NCBI RefSeq assembly: GCF_030020805.1
Contig: NZ_CP125098.1
Coordinates: 4,363,501 to 4,427,500 of the forward strand
Origin: Paenibacillus sp. RC67
GTDB taxonomy: Bacteria; Bacillota; Bacilli; Paenibacillales; NBRC-103111
Direction of reading: 5' to 3'
DNA length: 64,000 nucleotides
The notes below the pieces were generated by a model, which was not told the origin of the DNA, searched no databases, and saw nothing but the letters and a program-made list of their open reading frames with translations. A program made the position numbers and the translations under genes. Positions 26,641 to 35,726 of the stretch are shown here, piece by piece; position 1 is the first letter of the stretch, and each line of letters opens with the position of its first letter.

Positions 26641-27684
26641 TCATGAATGGCGGTTTTTGTACAGCAAGTATACGAAGAATGGTGCGCCTATTACCGCCGT
26701 AAACACTCCTGCTGGAATATCTAGCGGTGAGAACAATGTTCTTGCCGCCAAATCGGCTACAAGTAAAATCAAAGAACCAATTAAAGCGGACACCGGTAAT
26801 ACGCCTCCAAATGCCGGCCCCACCATCTTGCGCGCGATATGCGGCGCCATTAACCCGATAAAACCAATGGCTCCACCTATGGCAACAGCGGCACCTGCTA
26901 AAGCAACACTGAGCAATATGAGCAGCGCCCGTTTGGCTTGAACCGCACTGCCGACCCCTGCTGCAATATCTTGACCTAGCTCCTGCACGTTTACCTCTCT
27001 CGCCATTAGCAACGCGATCGGGAGAAGAATAATGACCCATGGAAGCATGACCCACACATCTTTCTCCCAGGAAACACCATAGATGCTTCCTGTCAAAAAG
27101 GTCATCGATTTATTAGCCAAAATAACAGGTCCGGAAATCATCAGCATATACGAAATCGAGCTGTATGCCGACGACATCCCAATCCCGATCATAACCATGC
27201 GCAAGGGTGAAACACCCTTTTTCCAAGCCAGGATGTAAATGAGAAACGTAGATACGAAAGCGCCGATAATCGCAAATAACGGCAGCCATTGAATGCTCAT
27301 TGTGCTTCCCAAAAAGAAAAAGAAGCATACGGCGCCAAGCGAAGCGCCTCCTGTGATCCCTACAATGTCCGGTGACGCCAATGGATTACGGATCAGCCCT
27401 TGAAGTATCGCACCGGAGACTGCTAGCGACGCACCAACTAAAACAGCGATAATCATCCGCGGCAGCCGAAGCGAATGCACGATAACGGTTTGCGTATCCG
27501 CACCAACACCCAACAGCACCTTAATTACCTCAATAGGAGTAACTTTAACAGAGCCAACACCTGTTCCGATGATGAATACAATCGCATTGGCGATAACCAA
27601 CCCTAGAATGACCCACAGCATCCTTTTACTTACCAGAAAAGAGAACGCTGATTTTTTCCCTCGAACTGTCAAATATTTGCTCAT
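26641..27684 (-). CDS. FecCD-family iron ABC transporter permease (second)
   Basis: The roughly 347-residue protein has about nine to ten membrane segments and the FecCD signatures LRLPRMIIAVLVGASLAVSGAILQ, RNPLASPDIVGITGGAS and the ending PLDIPAGVFTAVIGAPFFVYLLYK. The ATG at 27684 lies one base after the stop of the first permease, and AAAGGAGGG is upstream. The open frame continues 22 codons upstream of this ATG inside the first permease gene, which is unlikely to be used. Confidence 0.92.
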   Translation of the reverse strand: MSKYLTVRGKKSAFSFLVSKRMLWVILGLVIANAIVFIIGTGVGSVKVTPIEVIKVLLGVGADTQTVIVHSLRLPRMIIAVLVGASLAVSGAILQGLIRNPLASPDIVGITGGASLGAVCFFFFLGSTMSIQWLPLFAIIGAFVSTFLIYILAWKKGVSPLRMVMIGIGMSSAYSSISYMLMISGPVILANKSMTFLTGSIYGVSWEKDVWVMLPWVIILLPIALLMAREVNVQELGQDIAAGVGSAVQAKRALLILLSVALAGAAVAIGGAIGFIGLMAPHIARKMVGPAFGGVLPVSALIGSLILLVADLAARTLFSPLDIPAGVFTAVIGAPFFVYLLYKNRHS

Positions 27685-27685
27685 T

Positions 27686-28693
27686 CTACGATCTCCCTCC
27701 TTTGCGTGCAATATACACGAAGAAAGGAACGCCGAGCAATGCAGTGACAACCCCTACAGGTACTTCCTTCGGCATCGCAATAAATCTAGAGCCCAAGTCG
27801 GCAACAAGAATCAGTATCGCACCAAGTACTGCGCAATAAGGCACGATCCAGCGATAATCGTTTCCTACCAGATAACGGGCTATATGAGGGATGATAATGC
27901 CTACAAATACGACAGGGCCTGCTACGGCAACCGAGCCTCCTGCCAAAATAACAATGATGACCGCAGCCGCGAGTTTTATGTAAGCTGTTCTTTGACCTAG
28001 ACCTTTGGCTACATCGTCGCCCATGGCCAAAATATTAATATGACGGGCTAAAATCAGTGCTCCTATAAGAGCTATAACGATATAAGGAGTAACAGCGCCC
28101 AACATACGCAGCTCTCTTCCCGCAACCGAACCGACAAGCCAAATCAATACTTGATCGAATGCTTTACCATTTGTAAGCAATACCCCTTGCGTTAAGGAGG
28201 AGAAAAATGCCGTAACGGCCGAGCCCGCCAAAGTGACCTTCACTGGCGTCAAACCGTCTCTCCCAAGGGACCCCATCAAATATACGATACCCGCACTTAC
28301 CGCAGCACCTAAAAAAGCAACCCAAGTTAGTGTCATCATGGATGCCGAGGGTCCGAACCCTACCAGCAGCACGATGAAAAACGCAGCCCCCGAATTAACC
28401 CCGAAAATACTTGGCGATGCGAGCGGATTACGTGTCAGCGCCTGCATGTAAGAACCTGCAACCGCCAGACTGGCACCTACTGCAATAGCAATCAGTGCAC
28501 GTGGCACCCTTGCCGTTTGAATAATAAGATGCTCATTCGTCCCGTTGAACGCCGTATAAGCTTCTACTACCGTTTTCCAAGAATAATTATTGACTCCAAA
28601 CATAATGCTGCATGCGCATGAGACAGCACATAAAAGAATAAAAAAGATAAGTCCTGCCGATTTGGCCTTCGTGGTCTGAAATAAAGCTTTCAT
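27686..28693 (-). CDS. FecCD-family iron ABC transporter permease (first)
   Basis: The 335-residue permease resembles its neighbour: LIIQTARVPRALIAIAVGASLAVAGSYMQ, RNPLASPSIFGVNSGAA and the ending EVPVGVVTALLGVPFFVYIARKGG. Together the two form the membrane channel of a siderophore or haem importer. It is the first gene of the operon and sits behind two Fur-box-like elements. No substrate-binding lipoprotein gene is present in the operon or next to it. Confidence 0.92.
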   Translation of the reverse strand: MKALFQTTKAKSAGLIFFILLCAVSCACSIMFGVNNYSWKTVVEAYTAFNGTNEHLIIQTARVPRALIAIAVGASLAVAGSYMQALTRNPLASPSIFGVNSGAAFFIVLLVGFGPSASMMTLTWVAFLGAAVSAGIVYLMGSLGRDGLTPVKVTLAGSAVTAFFSSLTQGVLLTNGKAFDQVLIWLVGSVAGRELRMLGAVTPYIVIALIGALILARHINILAMGDDVAKGLGQRTAYIKLAAAVIIVILAGGSVAVAGPVVFVGIIIPHIARYLVGNDYRWIVPYCAVLGAILILVADLGSRFIAMPKEVPVGVVTALLGVPFFVYIARKGGRS

Positions 28694-28752
28694 TAAGATC
28701 CTCTTCTGTCTCTCTAGTAATTTAATAAGGAAAAATAGCTCTTTTTCATTCT

Positions 28753-28799
28753 ATGAGAATCGTTATCAATTGTCAATGAGTTTGAAAATCATTATCACA
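28753..28799 (-). promoter_or_regulatory. Two Fur-box-like operators upstream of the iron transporter
   Basis: On the minus strand TGATAATGATTTTCAA and TTGATAACGATTCTCA both match the GATAATGATTATCATTATC Fur consensus well. They lie 60-105 bases before the first permease. This predicts iron-repressed expression. Confidence 0.8.
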
Positions 28800-28806
28800 A
28801 TTTTAT

Positions 28807-28858
28807 GCAAAAAGAAGCTCGTAAGAGACCAAACATCTTAAGTCTCTTCGGGCTTCTC
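28807..28858 (-). terminator. Terminator after the M32 carboxypeptidase gene
   Basis: On the minus strand GAAGCCCGAAGAGAC pairs almost fully with GTCTCTTACGAGCTTC, followed by TTTTTGC. It lies 36 bases past the stop. Confidence 0.85.
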
Positions 28859-28893
28859 TTGGAATTCGGAAATTCTCCCTTTATATGGATGTA

Positions 28894-30414
28894 TTACAGT
28901 TTGTAAATATCTTTGTATTTCTCGGTCAAGTAATCCACCAAATAATCAGGATTCAGCTCTTCACCGGTCACTTGCAGTATAATTTCATTCGGGGTAAGCT
29001 CTTTGCCGTACTTGTATATCTTATCCGTTAACCATTCCTTGATTGGGATAAGCTTGCCGCTCTCGATCAGTTGATCCATATCAGGCAACTCCTTACGAAG
29101 CGTTCTCATAATTTGAGCGCCATACATATTGCCGAGCGCATAGGATGGGAAATAACCGAAGGAGCCCCCTGCCCAATGAACATCCTGAAGTACTCCTTCA
29201 CCATCATTGGCTGGTGCCACGCCAAGGTACTCTTTGTACTTCTCGTTCCACAGCTCAGGCAGATCAGCGACACTAACACTTTCACTGAACAATGCCTTCT
29301 CAATTTCATAGCGAATCATGATGTGAAGATTATAAGTCAGCTCATCCGCTTCGATACGAATCAAGGACGGCTTCACTTCATTCGTTGCCCGATAAAAATC
29401 CTCGACAGATACGTTATCAAACTGCCCGGCGTAATTGTTTTGCAAATCACCGTAATAGCGTTTCCAGAACGGACGGCTGCGACCGATCATATTTTCCCAA
29501 AAACGCGACTGCGATTCATGAATCCCCATGGACGTACCGGTACACAGAGGCGTACCTATTAGTTCCGCAGAAATGTTTTGTTCATATAATGCATGTCCGC
29601 CTTCATGAATTGTACCGAATAGAGCACTATTCACGTCATCCAGCAAATAGCGTGTGGTAATTCTGACGTCTCCAGGGTTCAAGCCCGTAGCGAAAGGATG
29701 TACCGTCTCATCCAAACGTCCTGCTTCAAAGTCATAGCCCATTTGATCAAGGATGAACAGACTGAACTTCTTCTGTTTCTCTTTCTCAAACATTTGTCTT
29801 AGAAAACCGGTAGCAGGCTTGTTCGAGGACTGCTGTATCGCAGCCAAGAGAGGCACTACTTTCTCACGAAGGGCTCCAAATACTTCATCCAGCTTAGCAA
29901 CGGTCATCCCAGGCTCGTACATGTCCAGCAATGTATTGTATTTATGTCCTTCATAGCCCCATAGCTTAATAAATTCAAGGTTGGTCGCTACGATCTTCTC
30001 CAAATAAGGCTGGAACATCTTATAGTCGGATGCCTCTTTAGCCTCTTCCCACACTGATTCCGCTTGTGAAGTAAGCACAACGTATTCTTGATGCAATTTT
30101 TGCGGTATTTTTTTGCTGCGGTCATATTCCTTCTTGCATTCATTTACAATAATTTGGTCAGTTCGGTTCAGCTTGCCATATGTATTCGGTTCGTTGAAAT
30201 ACTCCAGCATCTCTCCCATTTGCTCGGATACGGAAAGTGCGAAATATTCCCCGGACAGCATTCCTACTACCTCAGAGCGTGTCCCTATCCCTTTCTTAGG
30301 CGCGCCCGTCCTCATATCCCAATACAAGAGACCGATGGCTTCCTCGTAGCTTTTCATTTTCTTCAAATATTCCTTGAACTCTGCCAGCTTCTGTTCAAAT
30401 CCTTGTGCGACCAT
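28894..30414 (-). CDS. M32 family metallocarboxypeptidase
   Basis: The 506-residue cytoplasmic zinc carboxypeptidase carries the HEXXH zinc motif as TIHEGGHALYEQN. The M32 signatures MRTGAPKKG near the N-terminus, GMGIHESQSRFWEN-type segment (here SMGIHESQSRFWEN) and the GYFPSYALGNMYGAQ stretch near the C-terminus are also present. Family members remove C-terminal residues except proline, glycine and acidic residues. Length is normal. It has an AAAGGGGTG ribosome site and its own terminator, so it is a single-gene unit. It diverges from the HesB-like gene. Confidence 0.95.
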   Translation of the reverse strand: MVAQGFEQKLAEFKEYLKKMKSYEEAIGLLYWDMRTGAPKKGIGTRSEVVGMLSGEYFALSVSEQMGEMLEYFNEPNTYGKLNRTDQIIVNECKKEYDRSKKIPQKLHQEYVVLTSQAESVWEEAKEASDYKMFQPYLEKIVATNLEFIKLWGYEGHKYNTLLDMYEPGMTVAKLDEVFGALREKVVPLLAAIQQSSNKPATGFLRQMFEKEKQKKFSLFILDQMGYDFEAGRLDETVHPFATGLNPGDVRITTRYLLDDVNSALFGTIHEGGHALYEQNISAELIGTPLCTGTSMGIHESQSRFWENMIGRSRPFWKRYYGDLQNNYAGQFDNVSVEDFYRATNEVKPSLIRIEADELTYNLHIMIRYEIEKALFSESVSVADLPELWNEKYKEYLGVAPANDGEGVLQDVHWAGGSFGYFPSYALGNMYGAQIMRTLRKELPDMDQLIESGKLIPIKEWLTDKIYKYGKELTPNEIILQVTGEELNPDYLVDYLTEKYKDIYKL

Positions 30415-30546
30415 TGGACAGCACCCCTTTCAAAGCGATTAACTAAATCATACTTCGTCTGGAAAAGAGAAGCAACTGACTCGCATTCTAGAGGTTCGAA
30501 GGGTTCTATGGTAAACTTAACATGTCGGAAAAGGAGAGGACAAACC

Positions 30547-30876
30547 ATGCAAATTACATTCACAGAACAAGCTGTGGAGCAAATTAAGAAACACCAAATG
30601 AAAGGTCAAGAAAAGCTTAAGCTGGTTTTTGATTCGGAAGGCTGCGGATGCGCTGTGAGCGGTGTTCCGACTTTATGGATTATGCAACAAGCTGGAGAGC
30701 GTGACCTGCATGCTGAGGGTACACCGTACGAAGTTCTGTATGAGAAAAAACATGAGGTGTATTTCGAAGATCGAATGACTCTGGATTACCGTGAAAACGG
30801 CGGCTATGTTCTGAAAAGCAGCGGTCAAATCTATAACGCCAACATGCGTTTGATAGATAAGAGAGCCCAACAATAA
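30547..30876 (+). CDS. HesB/YqkB-like iron-sulfur cluster biosynthesis family protein
   Basis: The 109-residue protein begins QITFTEQAVEQIKK and has LKLVFDSEGCGCAVSGVPTLW, the HesB/IscA-like fold seen in B. subtilis YqkB. Only the CGC pair is seen, without the C-terminal Cys pair of true A-type Fe-S carriers, so a scaffold role is uncertain. ATG 30547 is preceded by AAAGGAGAGG. A much longer in-frame extension upstream overlaps the promoter of the carboxypeptidase on the other strand and is not credible. The 75 bases after it hold a hairpin between converging genes. Confidence 0.8.
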   Translation: MQITFTEQAVEQIKKHQMKGQEKLKLVFDSEGCGCAVSGVPTLWIMQQAGERDLHAEGTPYEVLYEKKHEVYFEDRMTLDYRENGGYVLKSSGQIYNANMRLIDKRAQQ

Positions 30877-30887
30877 ACAGACAGGAC

Positions 30888-30942
30888 GGCGCGACCAGAT
30901 TCTTCGACGCTTACTTCATGCATCGAAGCTGGTCGTGCACTG
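30888..30942. terminator. Hairpin between converging genes, possible bidirectional terminator
   Basis: CGACCAG...CTTCGA and TCGAAG...CTGGTCG form a long stem between the HesB-like and carbonic anhydrase genes. There is no clear T tract on either side, so termination is uncertain. Confidence 0.45.
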
Positions 30943-30951
30943 CCTATACAG

Positions 30952-31506
30952 TTATTCTGCGGATACGACATCCAGTTTGCCTGTTGCCGGATCAATAATT
31001 AAACCGTGAACAGGAATATCTGGCACAAGCGGATGATGTTTAATCGTATTAACGCTGTTTTTGACACTTTCCGCTACATCGTCAAACCCTCTTAACCATC
31101 TTTCGAGATGAAGACCGGAATATTCCAGGGTCTTAATGGTTTCCTCTTTAATTCCCCGCTCAATGAACTTCTGCTTGGTAGCTTCCGGATTCAAGTGACT
31201 CATACCGCAATCGTAATGACCGATAACGAACACTTCATCAGCGCCCAGCTCATAAATAGCAACGATCAAGCTTCGCATAATCCCTCCGAATGGAGTCGAT
31301 ACGACGCCACCCGCGGCTTTGATCATTTTCACATCACCGTTCTTGATGTTCATACTTGCTGGCAGAAGCTCAATTAATCGAGTATCCATGCAAGTTAAAA
31401 TAACAAACTTCTTATCTGGAAATTTGGACGTCAGGTAAGGTTCGTATTTCTTTTCCTCCACAAATACCCGATTGTACTCAAGAATATCCTGTAGTAATTT
31501 ACTCAT
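30952..31506 (-). CDS. Beta-class carbonic anhydrase
   Basis: This enzyme interconverts carbon dioxide and bicarbonate. The 184-residue protein shows the first zinc ligand and Asp-Arg dyad in CMDTRL and the other ligands in GHYDCGM, with GDVKMIKAAGG between. It corresponds to the short beta-class enzymes of Firmicutes such as YtiB. The gene is a single unit. The 148 bases downstream of the next lipoprotein gene's stop and upstream of this gene hold only a weak AT-rich hairpin. Confidence 0.93.
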   Translation of the reverse strand: MSKLLQDILEYNRVFVEEKKYEPYLTSKFPDKKFVILTCMDTRLIELLPASMNIKNGDVKMIKAAGGVVSTPFGGIMRSLIVAIYELGADEVFVIGHYDCGMSHLNPEATKQKFIERGIKEETIKTLEYSGLHLERWLRGFDDVAESVKNSVNTIKHHPLVPDIPVHGLIIDPATGKLDVVSAE

Positions 31507-31654
31507 CGAACATCCACACCTCTTTATTTATCCGAATTACAGTAACGGTCTATTTAGATTGTCCTGTGAGAATAACTTTATCGCTTTTCAGCGTTATTTT
31601 CAAGAAGAAATAGTCATGAAAGCTCTTTCGTTCTCGCTTTATTTCAACCTTTCT

Positions 31655-32257
31655 TCATTCTTGCGTTCTATTTTCCAATAAATGGATCAATCTTTGTTCT
31701 ACGTTGTTAGACTTTTTGAGTGGGGAACTGTAGGTCAATTCTGAGCTTGAATCATCATTCCGGTTACCTTGCTGTGACGGATCTTGGTGCTGATCTTGAT
31801 ATTGCTCTTGTTCTTGTCGACGAAGCTGAAATTCACGAACCATACGTTCCCTTTCCTCTCGGTCCAGCTTGTCCCGTTCTTTAATTTCCTTCTGTATATG
31901 CTCATGCATGCTTTTTTGATAATTAATGACAAATAGTCTTTGATCAACCGTCAGAATGCTCACAATAATTTGCTGATCGGCCAGAGTTAGTCCGCCTTCG
32001 CTCGTATTGTGCTTAACTGCGGGCAGCAGCTCCTCAGCTTGTTTCTTATTTATGACCAGATGATCTTGCTTATCCATCTGAATTAGACTTTGGAATAAAA
32101 TGACCATTTCCCGTTCCATATCGCTCTGAACTTCTTCTTGCTTCAATAACGAGGCGGATTGCGAAGACGGCTTGACCGCTTCTTTCCTTATACAACCAGT
32201 CAGTATAACGGCTGCTATGCAAATCCAAACCCCTACCTGAGCGAAACGAGTGAACAT
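31655..32257 (-). CDS. Hypothetical lipoprotein with charged coiled-coil tail
   Basis: I do not recognise this family. The protein of 200 residues has a signal peptide and lipobox ILTGC, so it should be an outer-surface lipoprotein. Residues 75-115 are mixed alpha/beta-like (LTLADQQIIVSILTVDQRLFVINYQ). Residues 115-155 are a highly charged helix (KEIKERDKLDREERERMVREF), followed by a Gln-rich stretch and a Ser-rich end. It may be a sporulation or envelope lipoprotein, but nothing in the sequence proves this. It lies alone between the carbonic anhydrase and the sensor kinase. Confidence 0.7.
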   Translation of the reverse strand: MFTRFAQVGVWICIAAVILTGCIRKEAVKPSSQSASLLKQEEVQSDMEREMVILFQSLIQMDKQDHLVINKKQAEELLPAVKHNTSEGGLTLADQQIIVSILTVDQRLFVINYQKSMHEHIQKEIKERDKLDREERERMVREFQLRRQEQEQYQDQHQDPSQQGNRNDDSSSELTYSSPLKKSNNVEQRLIHLLENRTQE

Positions 32258-32402
32258 AAGCCACCCCCTATCAAGGACATGAAGAATCCTGTTCGAACGA
32301 GTGGATTAATCCAAGAAAAAAATCCCATCTCATTCGTATAGAGACAGGATACTTTCTAACTTTGATGAAATTATGAGAGATTTGTGAAAATTATGTAAAA
32401 AA

Positions 32403-33842
32403 TCATCCATTCTCATCACTCAAAGGGAACGTCAATTTGAAATCGGTACCTGCTCCCAGTCTACTGGTTACGCCTATGGTACCTTTCATTCCGCTGACTA
32501 GATGTCTAACAATCGTAAGACCGAGCCCCGTCCCTCCTGATGCTGAAGTTCGTGAATGCTCTACTTTATAAAATCGATCCCAGATGCGGTGAAGCTGCTC
32601 TTGCTCCATTCCGATTCCAGTGTCCCTTACCCAAACGACGGCCTGATCGTCTTCCTCAACTAATTCCACTATGATGATCCCGCCCGGCGGCGTAAATTGA
32701 ATGGCATTGTAGATCAAGTTTTGCATGATCTGAATGAATCGATCCGCATCCAATTCGACAATGACTGGCTGATCCTTGTCAGGCAGCAGCTCCTGCAGCA
32801 CCAGTTGTTTATCCTGAATAGGGGTTCTCATTAACATAAGAACGTGTCCAATCACTTCATTGAGCGAGATAGGTCTCGTCTGGAACACATCGCTGCCGTT
32901 TTGAATACGCGCCAAATCCAGCAGATCGTTCACAAGCCGCTGCAGACGCTGCACCTCGTTGTCGCATATTTTTAGATAATGATCGTACTTATCCTCCGGT
33001 ATGACCTTATCATTCATCGCAATAATGAAACCGCGTAAAGTCGTCAGAGGAGATCTGAGCTCGTGAGACACGTTAGCCAGAAAATCCTGACGCGCATCTT
33101 CCCATTGTACCAGCTGATCGACCATGAAATTAAAGCTTTTGGCAAGCTCACCGACTTCATCACCTGAAGTAACAGGAACCCGAGTAGAGAAATCGCCTCC
33201 CGCTACCTCAAGCGCAGCACGGTTCATTTGCTGTAAAGGCCCTGCAAGCTTACGAGATAATATGAACAGTATGATCGCAACGGCAATCAAGGAGAACACT
33301 AGCGGCACGATAATATTCCATCGGACTGCAGCCAAGGCCTCACTAACCTCCAGAATCGGTACGTTCAAAAAAATGACGATGGGCTGTCCATTCATTTGCG
33401 CCGGCGCATAATACGTCAATATACCTTCGCGCGGCCGATGCTCGAACTTATACTGTCCTGCAACAAAGCCCGTTTGCCCCTTCAATCCCTCGATAAACAA
33501 ACTGTCCATCGCATTGGGAATGACACTTCCTTCCCGTTCCGAGGAGCCGTTCAATATATTCCCTTTGGCGTCTATCAGCCACACCTGACCGTTGATGCTT
33601 CGAGAAATAATCCTTATGCCGAAACGCAGCTCGCGAGTCGAGATCGTCCCGTCTGCAACTGAAGGCAGCAGCTTGGTGACCTCCGTCATCCGGGAGGAAA
33701 GCAAATCTTTCTTATCCTTATATAACAGATCCGTAAAATAACTGTTCCAGAACAGCGCCAGACCAATAAAAAATAAAATACAGGTCGCTAAAAACGACAA
33801 AAAGATTTTAATATAGAAGCTGCGATACCATCGCTTAACCAT
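32403..33842 (-). CDS. HAMP sensor histidine kinase (PhoR/ResE-like)
   Basis: The 479-residue kinase has a first membrane segment (about 9-31) and an extracytoplasmic sensor of about 140 residues. A second membrane segment lies at about 178-200, followed by HAMP, HisKA (FLANVSHELRSPL, His phosphorylated) and HATPase with the N box NLIYNAIQFTPPGG, G1 DTGIGM and G2 GGTGLGLTI. It overlaps its response regulator by 8 bases, so the two are translated as a unit. The signal is unknown. Confidence 0.95.
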   Translation of the reverse strand: MVKRWYRSFYIKIFLSFLATCILFFIGLALFWNSYFTDLLYKDKKDLLSSRMTEVTKLLPSVADGTISTRELRFGIRIISRSINGQVWLIDAKGNILNGSSEREGSVIPNAMDSLFIEGLKGQTGFVAGQYKFEHRPREGILTYYAPAQMNGQPIVIFLNVPILEVSEALAAVRWNIIVPLVFSLIAVAIILFILSRKLAGPLQQMNRAALEVAGGDFSTRVPVTSGDEVGELAKSFNFMVDQLVQWEDARQDFLANVSHELRSPLTTLRGFIIAMNDKVIPEDKYDHYLKICDNEVQRLQRLVNDLLDLARIQNGSDVFQTRPISLNEVIGHVLMLMRTPIQDKQLVLQELLPDKDQPVIVELDADRFIQIMQNLIYNAIQFTPPGGIIIVELVEEDDQAVVWVRDTGIGMEQEQLHRIWDRFYKVEHSRTSASGGTGLGLTIVRHLVSGMKGTIGVTSRLGAGTDFKLTFPLSDENG

Positions 33843-34575
33843 GACGGGATACCTCGAAAGAGTATCCTATGCCCCATAACGTTTGAATGGCCCATTCCGG
33901 ATTAGTGCCGAGCTTCTTACGCAAATTTTTGACGTGAGCATCGACCGTACGTGTACCGCCGCTGAAATCAAAGTTCCATACATAGCCAAGCAAATCTTCT
34001 CTAGAGTAAACTCTTCCTGGATTGGATGCCAAAAAATGCAGCAGCTCAATCTCTTTGGGCGTCAGATCTACTCGCTCTCCCCCGATGGTTACTTTATACT
34101 GCTCTGGATCGACCATTAAAGTTCCGATACGCAGCATTGTTTTCATATTTTTCATGGAGGCGGCTATATTGGAAGCGTTCTGTGCTTGCGTTCTGCGCAG
34201 GACAGCCTTGATTCGTGCAATAAGCTCATTCGGATCGAACGGCTTAACAATATAGTCGTCCACCCCCAAATTAAAGGCTCTCAGCTTATCAATCGATTCT
34301 CCCTTGGCCGTTAAAAATATGATTGGAGTTCTGGATAGCGGTCCAGGGTCGTTGCGAATATCACTGCACAGCTCGAAGCCTGACTTATCCGGCAGCATGA
34401 CATCCAGTAATATAATATCTGGAGCCTGCTCCCGAATCATCTGCATCACTTCATTGCCTCTATACACTATAAAAGGCTCATATCCGGCATGCTCCAGATA
34501 AAGCCGGATCACTTCAACAATATTCGGCTCATCGTCCACAACGACCACTTTGCCAAGCTTTGTAAGATTGGTCAT
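33835..34575 (-). CDS. OmpR/PhoB-type response regulator
   Basis: The 246-residue regulator has a receiver domain (VVVDDEP acidic pair, phospho-acceptor Asp in LLDVMLPDKSG, Lys in IVKPFDP) and a C-terminal winged helix ending TLWGIGYSFE. It partners with the overlapping histidine kinase gene. Its ATG overlaps the DUF309 stop codon (ATGA) and GAGGT lies eight bases upstream. Its target genes are unknown. Confidence 0.95.
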   Translation of the reverse strand: MTNLTKLGKVVVVDDEPNIVEVIRLYLEHAGYEPFIVYRGNEVMQMIREQAPDIILLDVMLPDKSGFELCSDIRNDPGPLSRTPIIFLTAKGESIDKLRAFNLGVDDYIVKPFDPNELIARIKAVLRRTQAQNASNIAASMKNMKTMLRIGTLMVDPEQYKVTIGGERVDLTPKEIELLHFLASNPGRVYSREDLLGYVWNFDFSGGTRTVDAHVKNLRKKLGTNPEWAIQTLWGIGYSFEVSRHG

Positions 34576-35108
34576 GACGTTCTACCTCGCTGCTGCGCTT
34601 TAGTCATTCGGCTTTGCTCCCGCTCGGCAATGACAGAGCTCCGGTCCCGCAATTTATGCTTATGAATGACGAACGTATTGGAAAAGTCGCTCTGACATTG
34701 CCAATGTAAGCTGCTCTCCGTACAACGCTTAACGCATTCTGACACGAGTTCAGTATCCGTCAATGGCAAATTCAAATCCTCATAGTTTGTATTGGAATTA
34801 GACATCTGGCTCAGGCGCTCCTGCAGCAATTTTTTGAGTACTACTGGATCAAGACCAAGCGCCAACATCCCGTCGTTGGTCAGATTGTTGATGGCGCTGG
34901 CCATCATTTTCTGCGCTCCCTTTAAGTTGTTTCTCCGCTGGTGGTACAATGCAACGGCTATTTGGATTAGCCCGACGTAGCATAAGGCAAGCGGATCTCC
35001 AGGATGCTCCTTCCAATATTCTTCCATAACCTCATGACATTCAAAATAATCGCGTTCCGCATGAAAATAAATTAAATAATCAATATAAGCTTGAGGATAT
35101 GATGACAT
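34572..35108 (-). CDS. DUF309 domain-containing protein
   Basis: The roughly 178-residue protein contains a DUF309 helical domain with the conserved HAERDYFECHEVMEEYWK motif, followed by LCYVGLIQIAVALYHQRRNN. The family has no settled biochemical role, and the His/Glu pattern suggests metal or ligand binding. The C-terminus is charged and poorly conserved in appearance. It is the first gene of a DUF309-response regulator-histidine kinase operon with 4-base and 8-base overlaps, which suggests a link to that signalling pathway. The ATG at 35108 is chosen since the frame upstream is promoter-like. Confidence 0.85.
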   Translation of the reverse strand: MSSYPQAYIDYLIYFHAERDYFECHEVMEEYWKEHPGDPLALCYVGLIQIAVALYHQRRNNLKGAQKMMASAINNLTNDGMLALGLDPVVLKKLLQERLSQMSNSNTNYEDLNLPLTDTELVSECVKRCTESSLHWQCQSDFSNTFVIHKHKLRDRSSVIAEREQSRMTKAQQRGRTS

Positions 35109-35261
35109 AAACAACCGCCTCTTGTAGTTGAATAATAGTTTTCCTAATATTTTATAGTTCCATTGTACCAAGAAGGGATAAAAACTGAAACCTTTGTCCA
35201 GATTATTCGTAGTAACTTATAGAAACGATATTTTTACAATATGACTTGGAGGGTCAAGACT

Positions 35262-35699
35262 ATGTGGAAACGATTAACGATCATCATGATGGCTTGTGCC
35301 GTCGCCTTCTCGTTCAGTGCGGTAGGCGTTGCGGACGCTGCTAAGTACAAGTCGCCGAAGAAGAGCTTCAGCCCGAGCAATTCGACTCAAACACCGAATA
35401 GCGGTGTGAACAAGAGTGAGCCTGCTCCATCGAAGCAGACAACCAACGGAGCAACTAACCCAACTACGGCTAAGAAACCTGGATTTTTCAGCGGTGGCGG
35501 CTTCATGAAGGGAATGCTCATCGGCGGACTAGCCGGTATGCTGTTTGGCGGTTTGTTCGGCAACATGGGGATGCTTGGAAATATTCTTGGACTTCTGATC
35601 AACATCATGGCGATCTTTGCATTGATTGCGATTGTGGTCAAGCTGGTTCAATATTTCCGAGACAAACGCAAATTGAACAATCAGCCTAAACAATATTAA
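35262..35699 (+). CDS. Small secreted or membrane protein with Gly-rich hydrophobic core
   Basis: The roughly 145-residue protein has a signal peptide (to about residue 27, VGVADA), a Lys/Ser/Thr/Pro-rich linker (SPKKSFSPS, TATK-like), then a glycine and methionine-rich stretch GGFMKGMLIGGLAGMLFGGLFG and a membrane segment (NIMAIFALIAIVVKLVQYF) with a basic tail. The N-terminal layout resembles Tim44-like bacterial proteins, but the Tim44 globular domain is absent. ATG 35262 has GGAGGG eight bases upstream. It is followed 27 bases later by the DUF2653 gene, likely cotranscribed. Confidence 0.75.
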   Translation: MWKRLTIIMMACAVAFSFSAVGVADAAKYKSPKKSFSPSNSTQTPNSGVNKSEPAPSKQTTNGATNPTTAKKPGFFSGGGFMKGMLIGGLAGMLFGGLFGNMGMLGNILGLLINIMAIFALIAIVVKLVQYFRDKRKLNNQPKQY

Positions 35700-35726
35700 T
35701 CTGAAAGAAATGTCGAGGTCCGTACA

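Noticed and set aside
30088-30546. Long upstream extension of the HesB-like frame
   Set aside because: The extension overlaps the carboxypeptidase N-terminus on the other strand and the promoter region. A good ribosome site precedes ATG 30547.
32280-32400. ATCCTGT / ACAGGAT inverted repeat between the lipoprotein and kinase genes
   Set aside because: The stem ends pair, but the intervening sequence is long and poorly paired, with no T tract next to it.
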